64,000 nucleotides of DNA from Parasponia andersonii (taxonomy: Eukaryota; Streptophyta; Magnoliopsida; Rosales; Cannabaceae), in the NCBI GenBank assembly GCA_002914805.1, contig JXTB01000024.1, forward strand, positions 322,847 to 386,846, written 5' to 3'. This document shows, piece after piece, positions 48,001 through 61,346 of the stretch; positions within the stretch are counted from its first letter, which is position 1; each line of letters begins with the position of its first letter. The translations under genes and the position numbers were made by a program. A model generated the notes under the pieces. The model saw nothing but the letters and a program-made list of their open reading frames with translations, did no database searches and was not told where the DNA came from.

Positions 48001-49783
48001 CATTTTAATTCTTGGTATCTTGGTTTATTTCTTTATTGGTATTTCTCAAGTCTTTTCTACGAGATTTATCCGTGTATTTCCTAAAAATTTTGCGTGGGCG
48101 TGGTGTGTTTGATCTTTACTGAGTTATTTTCTTCACATAAAATTCAAAGAATGAGAAATGAGGCTTTGTGGGCTAACTGGCGGATTCTTAAAAAGAATAT
48201 AGTCAGTCACCTAATGGCATCGTAAAGTGGTTTGAGGAATTGTGATTCACTCGCCAAATCTTGACTCTTAATTGGACGTGACATGCATGATTAAACAACA
48301 GATTTGTTTTGTCAACCAAAATATATTAGTGTGTTTGTATAAAAGGTTTGGAGAATAGGAAATGTATAGTGAAATGTCGTGCGATCCTTGCTTTCTTACC
48401 AAGCAGGCACCATCACAAGGTGGGTAGTAGAACATTCTCTTAATCATAATTTATTTTTTGGGAAATTGATTATTCAGTGGGAGTAGTTTAGTCTCTTCTA
48501 GCACATGATCACCTGAGAAGGATTGCAAATATATATATATATATATATATATGTATATCATATTGACTTTTGTGCTTTTATCTTAATTACCACATCACTG
48601 AAACGACAAGAATATACGAGTGGTCTATACCTTTCCCTCCAAAGAGAAAGCAAATTTTGATCCAAAATCCATATAATGGATTATTGAATATCTACCTAAA
48701 TGTAGGATGTGACAATGGAACATTAGATGAAAACAAGAGGCTAATAATTGTAGTACTATTGCCTAGCAATTACTGTTAAAAAATTCTTTTTTAAAAAAAA
48801 AAAAAATCCGTTGTATTTAATTGTTAGTAGGTTGGAAGTCAATTCCTCACTATTATCTTATTAAGAACTTTTACGTAGTGCAGTAACCATTAAAATCAGT
48901 AACCTATGTAAATTTTCACCTCTGTTTCTTAATATGATTACTTTCGCCAATGAGATTTTTGGGGTCCTAGATATTTGACAGTGTAGCTTTATTTGTGGCC
49001 TCGAGTATATGTAGCTTGATTCTTTGAATGAAATTAGTGGCTCTAGATTGAAGAAGAGAAAACGTGACATGGCATGGACTGATTTCTACCTCTACTTACT
49101 CAATATTTTATGACACTAAACACATATGCCATCCATCTCATACACCACAAGGGCATGTAATTATATCATCTGTCTCTGCCTTGTTCTGTTTGACAAAGCA
49201 GAGCACTAATTTTGGGAGTAAATTCAATATCTTAATCAGAAACCACCATTACATGTATAGATAATAACAATTAATCTATAATTATAATAAGCTTAGGGTC
49301 TTTTCAATACTAGTATTCTCTCTCGTCCAACATGATATTATTGGATCTAATCTTTTGTTTTATCTCTCCTTAGAAGAAGCTTTAGAAATGTTATATAACA
49401 AAGCTACTATTGTTGGTTTCTTAAGAAAATTTTCAAGCAGAACATTTTGTGTATGTTGCAAATTCTTGAAGAACAATTGGAATCAAGAGCTAAGAGCATA
49501 CCCAACCTAGTTATCTGAAAATCTTTTGGTGAAAATGATTATATGAACGAACTTTGTGGTACTAACAATCTGCATGAGGCATATAATAAGATAGCTGTAG
49601 ACAAAAACCCTATGAAATAGCATGATTTTACACTTCTTATTAAGGATTAAAATGACCTAACTTTGAGCGACATGAACTATATAGGTACTTGAAAATTGTT
49701 AAAAAAATCGTATCTTAAAAATTAGATATAAAAATTAAAATTAAATTTTTAAAAAAAAATATTAGTTTTCATAGACTAAAAAA
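45001..49783. other. Large intergenic stretch, no gene recognised
   Basis: AT-rich, 4.8 kb. Near 47960-48030 GCAGAGGTCATTTTTTTGG then CCGAACCATTTTAATTCTTG resembles the R-U5 part of plant LTRs (compare 2290-2335), so a decayed solo LTR may end about 48110-48140. Its start is not clear. AGATCTAGATCTG occurs at 46162 and again near 46241. (AT)n near 48526-48553. Part of 48380-49260 resembles flanks of the other WAT1-related genes. No open frame has a recognisable domain. Confidence 0.5.
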
Positions 49784-50807
49784 TAGGGATGTTCAAAATA
49801 ACCACCAAACCGCAAAAATCGGCCGATCTAGATCAATCCGCGCAATTATAATGCATTTGCGGTTGGTGAAATATTGGAAAAATAGCAAACTGAATAGTTA
49901 AGTTTAGTCTACGAATTGGAAAAAATATAATCGGCTTTAAACCAGACTACACATATAAATTAGCTTAATAAATAGTTATATAAATATATATTTATATACA
50001 TATAGATATAAATTAGTAATCCAATAGGTATTTTTTTACCTATGTGCAGTTATTTATTTTTAGCTATTAGATCACCATTTGATAGTAATCCAATGGCTAT
50101 AATAAAGTGCATGAAAAAACGTGCATCATTAATATTATTTCTTTCTCTTACTTTTTATTATAGAAAATATGTATGATTAATTTTTATTGGTCAAAATGAT
50201 ACTTATATATAGGTAAAAAAAAATACCTATTGGATTAGTGTCCATTTATATAAATATATATTGTAATGTATACTTATTTTAGAGTTTTTATTGCAATACG
50301 TACTTATAATGTTTATTTATATATATATATATATATGTATAATATAAGTTTGTTTTCACAACTTATGTTTGAATTTTTATTGTTATTGTGGCATATATTA
50401 TTGTTATTAAGTTATTTTATTTAAGATTTATGGTTATATTATAATTTATTAAGATATTCTAGACTTTAAGATTACTTTTATATTTCGATTTGGATTTAAC
50501 TTAAATTTGAAATGGCTAAAACATTTGATTTGATTCTAAAATTTAAGTATATTATTTTTTGTTTAAATATTTGGACTATGTTAATATTACTCTTTTTATA
50601 TCATTATTTAGAATATATTTAGTTTAATATTTGTATTGTTTAAATAACAGAAATCGCTCAAACTGTACCGCAAAATATAGGTTTAGTCTAACTGACGTGA
50701 GTCAAGTAATATAAACTATATAATTTGATAGATTAGTCAAACCGCATCTCTGATTTAGTTTATAGATTTATGTTTTAGACCGGCCAAACCGACCATAAAC
50801 ATCACTA
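49784..50807. mobile_element. hAT-like non-autonomous DNA transposon
   Basis: 1024 bp. Ends TAGGGATGTTCAAAATAACC and, in reverse, TAGTGATGTTTATGGTCGG; TAGxGATG termini fit hAT elements. Subterminal CAAACCGCAAAAATCGGCCG and CCGGCCAAACCGACC are GC-rich motifs at both ends. Flanking 8-mers CTAAAAAA (49776-49783) and ATAAAAAG (50808-50815) agree at 6 of 8 positions, as an aged target duplication. No transposase ORF. A smaller MITE is nested at 50017-50236. Confidence 0.6.
50017..50236. mobile_element. MITE nested in the hAT-like element
   Basis: 220 bp with near-perfect terminal inverted repeats of about 27 bp: TAATCCAATAGGTATTTTTT at 50017 onwards, and ATAGGTAAAAAAAAATACCT reading into ATTGGATTA at 50210-50236. 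No ORF. The TSD is not obvious because the terminus is itself symmetrical. Superfamily not assigned. Confidence 0.75.
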
Positions 50808-51338
50808 ATAAAAAGTTTTATCGTAAAAATGCATGTTGTTTAAACACATCAAAACCATATGTGTGATTTTTAAGGTGACAGTTATCTAATTACTAAAATA
50901 ATCCCTAATAACCATTACTAACTAAGGGCTACCTAGTCTTTTCTTTTATCCGTTAAATTATTTATATAATATAAATAAACTATATATATAATTCCTCTTT
51001 TGTTTTTACGGGTTGTCATAGTGTGATTTTTTTTTTTTTTTGTCGATTAGCCACGACATGAATGGTAATATAGCATTATATTATAAGCAGTTTCTTCTAT
51101 CTAGTTTGGAGGATTGGAGCCATGGTTGAGTGATTGCTTATTTGGTAAAGATTTCAACCAAAGCACAAAAGTAGTAAGAACAAGCAGAGGTTAACCACTA
51201 ATTGACCTTATTATATACTGAAATTTTATTGCTCTTGAGGAACATGTAAACTTACACAAGCTTTCCGGCTAATGGAACAAGTTCCATGAAATAGAAAACA
51301 AAAATGACAATCATTTAGATCATCTAATGTTGGTTCCT
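50808..51338. other. Intergenic, 3' flank of the third WAT1-related gene
   Basis: No gene seen. A T-run at about 51030. The part just below 51339 should be the 3'UTR of the minus-strand gene. Confidence 0.5.
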
Positions 51339-53144
51339 TTAAACAGATTCATCTCCGCGTTTTTCTCGAGCACTATCAATGTCAGCAAGCTCTCTATCCC
51401 TCTCATTCATCACAGTCATGTATTCATCTGCAGGTGACAGAACTTTGTTGCTCAATTCAGATGGAGGCTTGTCTTTGCTTTTACCCCACAGAACCATGTA
51501 TAGCCCTGCTACAATGATAACTGCTCCAACAACTCTACAAAGAATTCAGTTCATCAAGTTAGTCCTGGACTTTTTGCATAGCTCTCAAGTCCTATCATAA
51601 AACGAAGTTCAACTGCTTCTTGGAGTGAAGAAAGATCAAGTGCATACCTTCCCAAGTACAGCATTTCTGAAAATATGAATGAGCTCAATATTGCAACTAT
51701 AACCATGGATAGAGGATTGAAAGCCGTCACGAAAACTGGCCCCTTTTCCTTCATGACTACGCCTTGAACATAGTAAGTAAACCCTGAACAAACTATGCCC
51801 TGCATTGAAACATCTTGAACCCTTAAGTATAATTGTCTGCTTTAGCTCATTAACTCTATCAGAAGGAAAGAGATAAAAACTTGAGTACAGAATTTCTCAC
51901 ACTGTAAAGAGAAGCTAATAACATAGCATCCAAGCCTATGGACCATGCTGCAGGATTGCCCCACTCTAATGCTACTGCCACGAGAGAGCCTTGGGTTGCG
52001 CCCGCCAAACATATAAAAACTGTTAAGGAGAGCTCAGCAGGGTATGATTTGAGTGTAATTGCCTACAAAAGCGAATGGTTTAGTCTCTAGCTAAAAAATA
52101 AAAAGTAAAAATGGACATGGCACTGATTTTAGAATGAAATGGAATAATCCCATGTCTCACAACAAACAATACAAAGCGAGTACATCGAATTTGATAATAG
52201 TGGAGTATGCATAGAGATTTGAGGAAGATGAAATTCTCTTACTTGAAGTATCATGAAACTGGACCAGCCTACACATCCTGCTGCGATCATTAGAGAACCC
52301 TTAATAGAGACTTTATTATTTGCGGCTGTTGATGAGTGGTGATGGCTATCTGGTTTCGCCCATGGCAGGCTCAGCATTGGTCCATTGAACAAAGTCATAA
52401 ACATTGCTCCTCCAACAGTCACTATGGTTCCCAACACCTTTACTAGGCTGTGAATTCTTTTAATATCAACCTTCTCAAGCCTATGATTCCAGGGGAAAGA
52501 AAAAATTTCAAAGTTTGCTTAGAGGTACAAGCGTGACTCTACTTGTTATGTAGTATAGACTGTTACCTGAAAATCCAAGCCAATATAAATACAAATGCAG
52601 GAAGAATGTTGCTCATGGCAGCTGCAAAAGTTGCAGTTGTGGACTTCATCCCAGTGTAGAACAGGTTCTGGTCAATCACAGGCCTAAAATGGAAGAATAG
52701 ACATAGCTTAGCTACTATTCCATAAAACTGACAGTAAATGTATGTTTGAAGTCTAAGTGTAAGAGTCTTACTCCAGTAAGCCGAGAAACATAATCTTGGT
52801 GAAGATGGCATAGGTCATCTTGGGCCTTGTTTTCCTGTTAAAACATCGAGTTAGTATGACTGGCTTATTCATTTCTCAACTTGCAAAATGCAAAAGTCGA
52901 ACTTGGTAACACACATAGAGAGATGAGATGAGAGATTGAGAGACCTCTCCAACACAAGGGCAAAAGGAGCAATAACAGCAGCAGCAACAGCATGCCGGTA
53001 TGGTACCAACACATGTTGGCTTATCCCTTGGTTTAGAGCAAACTTAGTAATTATGGACAGCCCTGCAAAGCCAAATTGTAGTAGAATAACAGCAACGAAT
53101 GGCTTCACTGCTTTGAGACTTTGAGCCAAGGATTTTATTGACAT
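51339..53144 (-). CDS. WAT1-related (UMAMIT-type) transporter
   Basis: Seven exons: 52945-53144, 52772-52834, 52567-52683, 52243-52480, 51901-52062, 51648-51799 and 51339-51534. They sum to 1128 nt (375 residues) with no stop. Exon lengths 63, 117, 238, 162 and 152 equal those of the gene at 42876-44933. Motifs: FGFAGLSIITKFALNQGISQ, APFALVLER, VIDQNLFYTGMKSTTATFAA, VTVGGAMFMTLFNGPMLSLP, KGPVFVTAFNPLSMVIVAIL and a charged tail with RDRELADIDSAREKRGDE. Start ATG at 53144 aligns with the paralogues. An integral membrane exporter of the EamA fold; substrate unknown. Confidence 0.93.
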
Positions 53145-53218
53145 TCTCTACTTAAACTCTCTTACTTTCTATCTTCTCTACTATAAAGGACAGTGAAACA
53201 AAATGAGGTCTCACTAAT

Positions 53219-53226
53219 TTATATAG
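53219..53226 (-). promoter_or_regulatory. TATA-like box, third WAT1-related gene
   Basis: TTATATAG on the plus strand, 75 bp before the ATG at 53144. Confidence 0.55.
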
Positions 53227-56178
53227 TTTTTTTTCTTACCTCTTTTTCATGGCTTAAGATACATGCGTAACTCAGCTAATTGTCAAAGAGGGAAAGTTGA
53301 GTTGGCAAAACTTTCTGTATGTCATTAGATTTTGGAAATCAGAGTGATGTGAAAATCTGACTTAATTTGATTCCTTTCTCATAATCTGAACTGGTAACTA
53401 TCTTCGAAAACCTTTGTTAACAAAAGTCTAATCTCTCTACCTTCCTTGTGGATTCCAGAGCCACCTTGGTTGGATTCCAAGATTTTCTTCTTTCCCAAGT
53501 TGTAGAATTTGGTTTCGACCTTTGCTTTCCCTTCCCTAAACATGATCAAACGTTAAAAACAATCTTTAGACTTCAGAACTTATCCTACACACAATATTAA
53601 TCAGCAATGGTTTTGGCCTGGTGGGATTTGCTTAAAGTTACCTATTCCAAGTTTAAAGACAGTTTAACATAGAAGGAAATATATTTTTATAGTACCTTTG
53701 TTTGCTTTTCATAAAAGTTGTTCTTATTTTTGTAAAATATAGTGTCTACCTTTGCTTGTAATCAACTAGGATCGAGATATACAATCAAAGGCAAGGTAAT
53801 TATTTAATAAGACTGTTAGACAGACTTCAGTAATTAGAACATAGTCATTAACAGAAAAGTCTTGTTCTTTAATTTTGCATCTCACTGAAATTACTACAAT
53901 ATTCTACTCACTATTGTACTATAGTAGCATCTCTTCCATACAAAAAAGGAGGAAGCAGAATCAAACCCCGTGTTCTCAATCAGTGGATCTAGCCAACATA
54001 TTGGATATGCTAATGGAACAATTATGAAAGGTTAAATGCTCAAAATTTCAACTAATATTGCATCTGTCGTCATGTGTTTATTTTCTGACAAGCAGCCTTC
54101 AGCGTGAATGGTATTCTTTTATTATTTTTGTTTTTTCAGTTAATTCAAAGTATCTTACACATATTTACATCAGTGGACATGTGTGATTGGAATTTATGTT
54201 TTTCACCCGTTGATGAGCACAATGTGTCAATCAAGCCGCCGTCACTTGCCAGAATGAGATGTTATTCACTCCCGAGAAATCCCATTAAGCAGCCTATATC
54301 ATGAATGAATCACATGAAGATTGAAGAAAGTGGCCTCTCCTATGTTGGGGTAGATGCCAATATTCTGATTCTCATTTAGCCTCAAGCATTGTATGGTTAC
54401 TTCAACAAAATTCCAAGTCCTCAATAAAATTTCATTGGGAACTTTAACTTAATCCCAAAGAGGCCATTTGATCAGTGATTTTAAGAAGATTTGCTTTTTC
54501 TCCTTTGTTTCACTAATATGATTTTAGTTATGAAATTTAAGTTCCTTGTGCATGACATTCACGGTTCTAGAGACTAAAGTAGACTAAAACCCAAGTTCTA
54601 TTAAGTAACCACCATTACCATGTCTGGTATGGCTTAAGAGGAAGAGTATACTCTTTGAAATCTATTGAGCTTTTGTGTTTAACAAACTCCACGTCATATA
54701 GCATTATTAACTAATCTTATTCTCATTTATCAAGTGTGGCTCTCTTTGTTAGTTTGATATTTTGTTTTCTTGTGAAGATTAGTGCTGCTATATACAAAGT
54801 AATTTGGATGTAATTAGCAACAAGTTGCTTTCTTAAGCAAACTTTCAAACAAAATTTTGTCTGTAACACATTCTTGGAATGGAAGACCACCAAGTAGATT
54901 TAGACCCACTTCGTATCGGAAAATGCAATTTTGCTTCATAGCGAGTCCGTACCAAATCAAGAAGAAAAAGCTAAACGGATCGATGTGGTTTCACTTTTGA
55001 CACGCATTTATATTCTTCGGGGGGTACCAAAATGCCTCTGGCACCAAGCAAGAATAGCATTTCTTGCAAGGTTCCACTAGTAATTGCTGTTGATCACATA
55101 TTTCTGTAACACGCTATTCAGACTGCGGCCATTCGCCAAAACTGCAGGCTCGACTTTGGTTCCTTCTTTTCGAAGATCTCTCTCTCAAACCCAGATGAAG
55201 AAAAATGACATTAACGTAAGATGTTGATATCCTATGAGAAAAATCTGATGGACCCTTTCTTTAAAACCCACTAATTGGTGCTGCCCTGGTCCAACCTACT
55301 AGTAGAGGATTCTTTCGTTCCAGTGATATGTCATGCAAAATAACACTTCTTTTCTCTTTATTTTTTTTTTTTTCCTCAATTAAAAAACTAATGCATGTTC
55401 CTGTACAGTACAAGATACGCACAAATCTCAATATCTCATTAAGCTTATCAAGCTATTTCACACGGTCCATAGCATGTGCTCTAGAGTTCATGATGCTCAA
55501 CAATCGTAAGAATTTACCAAAGCGGCAATTACAATTATATTTGGCATTAAAAGAGGGAAAATAAAAATAGAAATAAAAGAGTCACCGAATATCACAAATG
55601 ATAGTCAATAGTCACCTCTACAGAACTTTGCGTAGATCACACGCTCTACTATGTAATGCTGCATAAATTGTGTACTTACTACTCAGAATAGTGGGTATAG
55701 TGGGTAAATTTCGTATTATGGGTACCACTGATGACTAATTTCTCAAAGTTCTAGTAACAATTTTGCGAGGGTTGGGATTGCAAGATAAAAACCTCATTTT
55801 TATCCTTTCCAATTTTAATAACACAGCCTGGCTTTATGGTGACCGGCTCAACAATTTGTAACATAATAATAAAGCAATTGAAATGAATTATTATAACAAC
55901 AAAGAGTTATCCCCAACCTCGTTTCTACAAGGGGGCAATCATCATAGCACTATTACATTCTTAAACATTTGTGCCGTAAGGGAAAATCAAAGTAATAACA
56001 TATCTAAATCTCAATTCCGAGATGCCATTCACCTTTGCATGAAACAACAAAGTCACTTCACTGTATAATGGAAAAAGCCAAACAACCAAATCAAAAGATT
56101 TTAGAGGGATTAAAGCAGCACCTCAATAATATCAGAGTTGTTTATGTAAATATTAGGACTTATCTAGGATGGGCTTCC
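53227..56178. other. Intergenic between the WAT1 cluster and OGDH
   Basis: No gene recognised. Parts near 53990-54660 resemble flanks of the other cluster members. At 55020-55200 the minus strand has a short open stretch (EGTKVEPAVLANGRSLNSVL) ending in a stop, with no match I know. The last 200 bp before 56179 should hold the OGDH 3'UTR. Confidence 0.5.
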
Positions 56179-56376
56179 TCAGGGAAACTGAACTGGTTCA
56201 GGCTGCACGGCTTTCTGCACAAGCTCAGTTTGTTCCTTGACATGAACTGAATAGAAACCAGTGGCGGTAGCAGCTGATGGAGCACGACCGACATATTTTA
56301 TGTCGTCTATAGTTCCTCTGTTCAATGCCTTCATGGCAGTGTAAAGGCGGGGTGCAATGTAATAGAATNNNNNNNN

Positions 56377-56409
<33 letters not shown>

Positions 56410-59400
56410 AGTCAGCTTCACGATGTCAAAAATGTATTTGTTTGGCTAGAAAACAACAAATTGTGGTTCACTTCATAATTCATATTGCCAGCGAGTAATG
56501 CATAGTTGACTTCCAAGTTACAAGTTCCAAATCCCATTTGAGAAAGAAGTTCTTAAACAAAATACACGTACTTGGATATCGCTTCAGTTCTCGCTGAACA
56601 AGGTCATAAGGGAAGGGACAAAGCTGTTCCACCCTACAAATTGCAACATCCTTCGCATTGGTCTTTTTGCGCTCTTCATCAAGCTCGTAGTAAACCTGCC
56701 AAGTCAGACATCTTATCAGTGAAGATGACCCTTTTCACCTTGGGAGTGCTCAATAACTCAACACTTCTCTATAATTCACTTTGTTGTTACTTTTAGAAAC
56801 AAACATAAGGACAGAAAAAACAAATAAATTAAAACCAGTGTTCTTTAACTGTGCAACATCGTACCTTTCCAGAACAAAGAACTAGTCGTCTAATGCCCTC
56901 CTCAAGATTAGAGTGGTCATTCCGGTCCTTTATAAGGCGCTTAAATCTGGTTCCCTGTTTATCAAAACCTGGGTGTCCTTGCACATCATCAAATTCAGAT
57001 AGATTTGATTTGCAGTCCTTGTGACGAAGCAGGTTTTTAGGAGCCATCACAATAAGGGGCTTCCTAAATTCTCTGTGGATCTGGGAGAGGAAGAAAGAGA
57101 AAGTTAGAAAGCAAAAACTTCTAATTAGAAACAAATTCACAATCCAATTATTTCCACCTACCTGACGCCGCAGAACATGGAAATAATTAGCAGGAGTAGT
57201 ACAATTGACAACCTGCCAATTGCATTCCTGAATTTGCTTCCGAACAGTAGGATCCATTTCAGGAATAACGTAAGGATTGTCATCACTCATCTGCCATAAA
57301 ATTAGTGAGAGTATATTAGTTAAAATATAATCTTGTCTTGGATAAATCATGAGGAAGCCCCTTAAAAGGTGGTTATCAAAAATAATCTCCACAGAGAAAA
57401 TGAAGGGGTCTCAATGTGAGATCTATCGCCTCGGATGGCATGGTAAGCTAATAGTAACATCCATATTAGGTCCAACTCTGGAGGAACTCAACCTAACAAG
57501 TCTCTTCCAATTCTGCAAATTTCTTCACTTGAGAATTAGAGAGGAACTCCAACCAAGAACTTTAAGATGGCAGAGAGTTATGAGGTACATGCACATATCA
57601 ACCGAACTAAATGGTTTGTACCAGTAGACCATTTAATTCCACCCGCCACCTCACAAAGTCAATCTAAAAAAATTAAATATGAATTTCCCTCATTTGCCCA
57701 AAAAAAAAAAGAGAATATTCTCCTCACCCCATAAATTGACCACAACGACTGTGGTAGAAAACAAGAGAAATTATAATGGATAAATAAGGAACAAACTCAT
57801 TTGGAGATTAGATTCTTTTGGAAAATCATAATAATTAGAATGGGTCTGCATTACCTGAAGATAACGCTCCAATCTTGCACTAGAATGTTCAGGTCCCTGA
57901 CCATCATAACCATGAGGAAGCAGCACCACAAGCCCAGTCTGACGCAGCCACTTAGCCTCTCCACTGCTCAAAAACTGATCAAATATAACCTGAGCCCCAT
58001 TGGCAAAATCACCAAACTGTGCTTCCCAGAGAACCAATGAGTTCGGATTTTCCATGGAATAACCCAATTCAAATCCAAGAACACCAAACTCTGAAAGTGA
58101 ACTGTAACAAACCACATTTAAGCCATTTACAAGACAAATTAAATAAAATGCAAATTAGGCAAGAATTAGTTAATTCTTAAAAGTCATAAAGCTGAATCTA
58201 TTTGATTTGGAGGTTGAAGACCAGCTGTATTCAAGCTGAGAGATAGACTCTAGTGTGGGAACAAGTATACACACTATGCATATCGAATCAGCATAATGTG
58301 CATTGAAGAAATGCACTAAATGATATACTGGTTTATGAATAAACTCCAGCAGCCACTGACAAACTCGTGTAATTATAAGAAGGTAACTTGACTACTCATG
58401 AGAAGCGGAGTCAATAATGGAAAGATTATAATATCCAGCAGCAAGGTTTGAAAAATATGTTAACCATGATACTAAAGGCAGGCGATCAGTAAAATAAAAA
58501 CTTCGAAATTTGATCAGACATCAGTCAAGAGGTTCAATGATAAACATTTGACCATACAAAATCTACAGTGAAATAAACCACATCAGCATCTAGAAAACCA
58601 AAGCAGCAACATTCCACAAGGCTCAAGCTAAAAGATCACTGTCGTACATTTATACAAAAATAAATAAATATTTAATCAGAAAAATAATGGTAGTCTGAGA
58701 AAGTCAGTTGTATGGGCTTTCTTCTTCAAAATGAATGTGCGGTATCACATCAACTGAAAATTGTACGATTAACCTTCCTACATAGCTAGAGCCTTCCATT
58801 AGAGCAGACCATAATTTGAGGTCAAAGACAGAGAAATAAAAATTGTGTGTATAGGCGAGGGCACGTAGTGACAAATACTGATAAAAGGGTACAAGTAGAA
58901 CCGATTACCTGTTGCTTACTGTAAACCTTTCCTCATCTTGATTCATGATAACATGATCCAGAGGGCAATACTTCTCCCCTGTTTCCTGATCATGAACTAC
59001 AGAATGCCGGTGACTGAATGTGCCTCTTTCAACATCCTGACCACTTAATCGAACATGGTTACCTTCTACGAGCAATGTAGCAAAGGCAAGTGCTTCAGCA
59101 ACTGCCCAGTCAATGCCTTCACCTGTTTCAATCATTTGTTGACGCAGTTCATAAACCTTCTTTACTGCTCTGTGAGGCTTAAAATTTTCTGGGAGTACCG
59201 TAATGGCCTTGCCGACATTCTTCAAAATCTCAGGTTTCACCCTGCATAATAACAACACAAATTAAATAAGAGTGTGGACCAATAGATGAAGCTGCTAACC
59301 AAGTAAAAACATCTTGAAAATCACTTCCATACCCAGTGTTTTTGATACGTGAAATCTGTTCAGGAGACTTAAATCCAGACCAGTGGGATGAAAGCCAGTC

Positions 59401-61328
59401 CCTTCTTTGGGGAACATAATCTTTACTGGCCAAGAATTCTTCGTTAAGGATTGAATTAACTTTCTCGTATATCTTACCAATGTCTTCTTTGGTCACCTGC
59501 CCAGATTCTAACAATTTATTTTGGTAAATCTGAAGAGCTGTGGGATGGTTTCTAATAACCTGCAAACATTAAGTGAGAAATGTCAGGAGTCTCAATGACT
59601 CATCTCAAGTGTAGCACCACCACACTCATCAAAATGTGTACTGGAAAATTGCAAAGTGGACAAGGGTTAAGAATTATTACAAGGAAAAAGTTACATATAT
59701 AAAAACGAAGAAGCTGCATAAGTGTTTCCCAATCAAACAAGATATCAAGCCCAACCAAACGGGAGCAAATGGCTAACCTGGTACATTTTGGGCTGAGTGA
59801 AAGATGGCTCATCAATCTCATTATGCCCAAATCTTCTGTAACAGACTACATCAACTACAACATCAGAATGAAAAGTCTGGCGCCACTCCGCTGCAAGCTC
59901 ACAAACATGAACAACTGCTTCCATGTCATCGCCATTTACATGAAAAATAGGAGCATCCAGAGCTTTTGCAACATCAGTGCAGTACTGCGAAGATCTGCCG
60001 GACATTGGATCAGTTGTAAAGGCAACTTGGTTGTTTATTACAAGATGAATGGTCCCACCAGTGGTATAGTTTGGAAGAGCACTAAGATGAAGTGTTTCAT
60101 AGACTACACCTTGTCCGGCAAAGCTACCATCACCATGGATTAAAACACCCATGTGTTTTGTTCTGTCCACATCATTTGAGTAATATTGCTTTGCTCTAGT
60201 TTTTCCAACAACAACAGGGTCTGCAGCCTCCAAGTGACTTGGATTTGCAACTAAAGATAAATGAATCCTCTTCCCACCTCTAGTTGGTCGATCATAAGAA
60301 GTTCCCAAGTGATACTTCACATCACCAGTTCCTGTGTAAAGCCCAACTTCATCGACAGGCTTTGTACCACCGCTAAATTCACTAAATATTTGGCGCAGAG
60401 GCTTTCGAACAACATTACCCAACACATTAAGTCTTCCTCTATGAGACATCCCCATAACAATGCTCTCAACCCCAAGATCTGCTGCCCTATCAAACATCTC
60501 CTTCATACCAGGAATCAGAGTTTCTGCACCTTCAAGCCCAAATCTCTTTGCTGTTGTCCACTTAGTGGCCAAGAAATTCTCAAACTGTGTACTCCACATA
60601 AGTCTATCGAGAATAACTTCACGTCGCTGCCGATTGTATTGCATCTGCGTTGGAGTTTCAATCTTATCTCTCAACCAGTTGCACTTTTCACGATCAGCAA
60701 TGTGCATGTACTCATATCCAATTGTCCCACAGTAAGCCTGCTCAAGACGGGTCAAAATGGATCTAAGCGTTTGAACCGGACGATTCTCAGACAAAAACCC
60801 AGACATCCTCCACACCCCTAAAAAGAATTCCCTATCAAGATCAGCTTCTGTGAAACCATAAAGGGCAGGGTCCAAATCATCTGGGATTTCTCGTTCTTCC
60901 AGACCTAGCGGGTCCAACTTAGCTTTCATGTGACCATTAACCTGGTAAGCCCTCACAAGCAACAGCAACCGCATACTCTCTTGAATTGTTTGCCCCGAAA
61001 TCCCAGGAGACGTGGCGGCCTGACCCACAAAGTTCCTAAAGAAATTGTCCCACGACTCATCAACACTATTCGGGTCCGCTTCCCAAGCCCTTTGAAGCTC
61101 TTCCAAATAGACACTGCTCGTTCCATCTAAGAAACTATCTGTTAACCTCGAGAGGGGAACAGGGCGAGGGACGGGTGCAGCTTGCGCCTTGGACTTAAAC
61201 ACGGTAGTATGAAAATAACGACTCTGAGAGGGAACAAGCCGCGTTCTCGCAACATACGAACCACCCTGAGATAAAGTTCTCCTAATGGCAAGCTTTGCCA
61301 AGCTAGACCCAGCTCTAAACCACGCCAT
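56179..61328 (-). CDS. 2-oxoglutarate dehydrogenase E1 component, mitochondrial
   Basis: Thiamine-diphosphate-dependent E1 of the 2-oxoglutarate dehydrogenase complex. It decarboxylates 2-oxoglutarate and passes the succinyl group to the lipoyl E2 in the mitochondrial matrix (TCA cycle). Exons: 59778-61328, 59333-59559, 58909-59241, 57855-58101, 57162-57290, 56865-57080, 56572-56695 and 56179-56368; the last begins inside an 8-N gap. Residues 1-45 are Arg/Ser-rich, a mitochondrial presequence. Landmarks: the E1 N-terminal segment with [18 protein letters not shown] (65-82), [11 protein letters not shown] (293-303), the ThDP motif GDGSFAGQG (399-407) to NN (432-433), and [13 protein letters not shown] (501-513). 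The C-terminus ends QPEPVQFP. 1004 residues are visible; about 16 residues (a conserved segment before FYYIAPRLY) fall in the gap, giving about 1020, the usual plant length. No stops. Confidence 0.96.
56369..56376. other. Small assembly gap, 8 N
   Basis: Eight N followed by a T and a 30-bp A-run (56377-56407). It hides the acceptor and about 47 nt at the start of the last OGDH exon, so its real length must be larger than 8. Confidence 0.95.
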
Positions 61329-61346
61329 AAGTTCTGATTCGGCTAT

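Noticed and set aside
47250..48140. Possible solo LTR
   Set aside because: Only the R-U5-like segment at 47960-48030 is convincing; no TG start, TSD or second copy could be fixed, so it is only mentioned under the intergenic entry.
55020..55200. Short minus-strand coding-like stretch upstream of the WAT1 cluster
   Set aside because: Ends in a stop after about 45 codons, with no start, no splice context and no family I recognise.
59769..60821. Plus-strand open frames over the OGDH gene
   Set aside because: Shadows of the long minus-strand exon 1 (59778-61328), which has the full E1 motifs.
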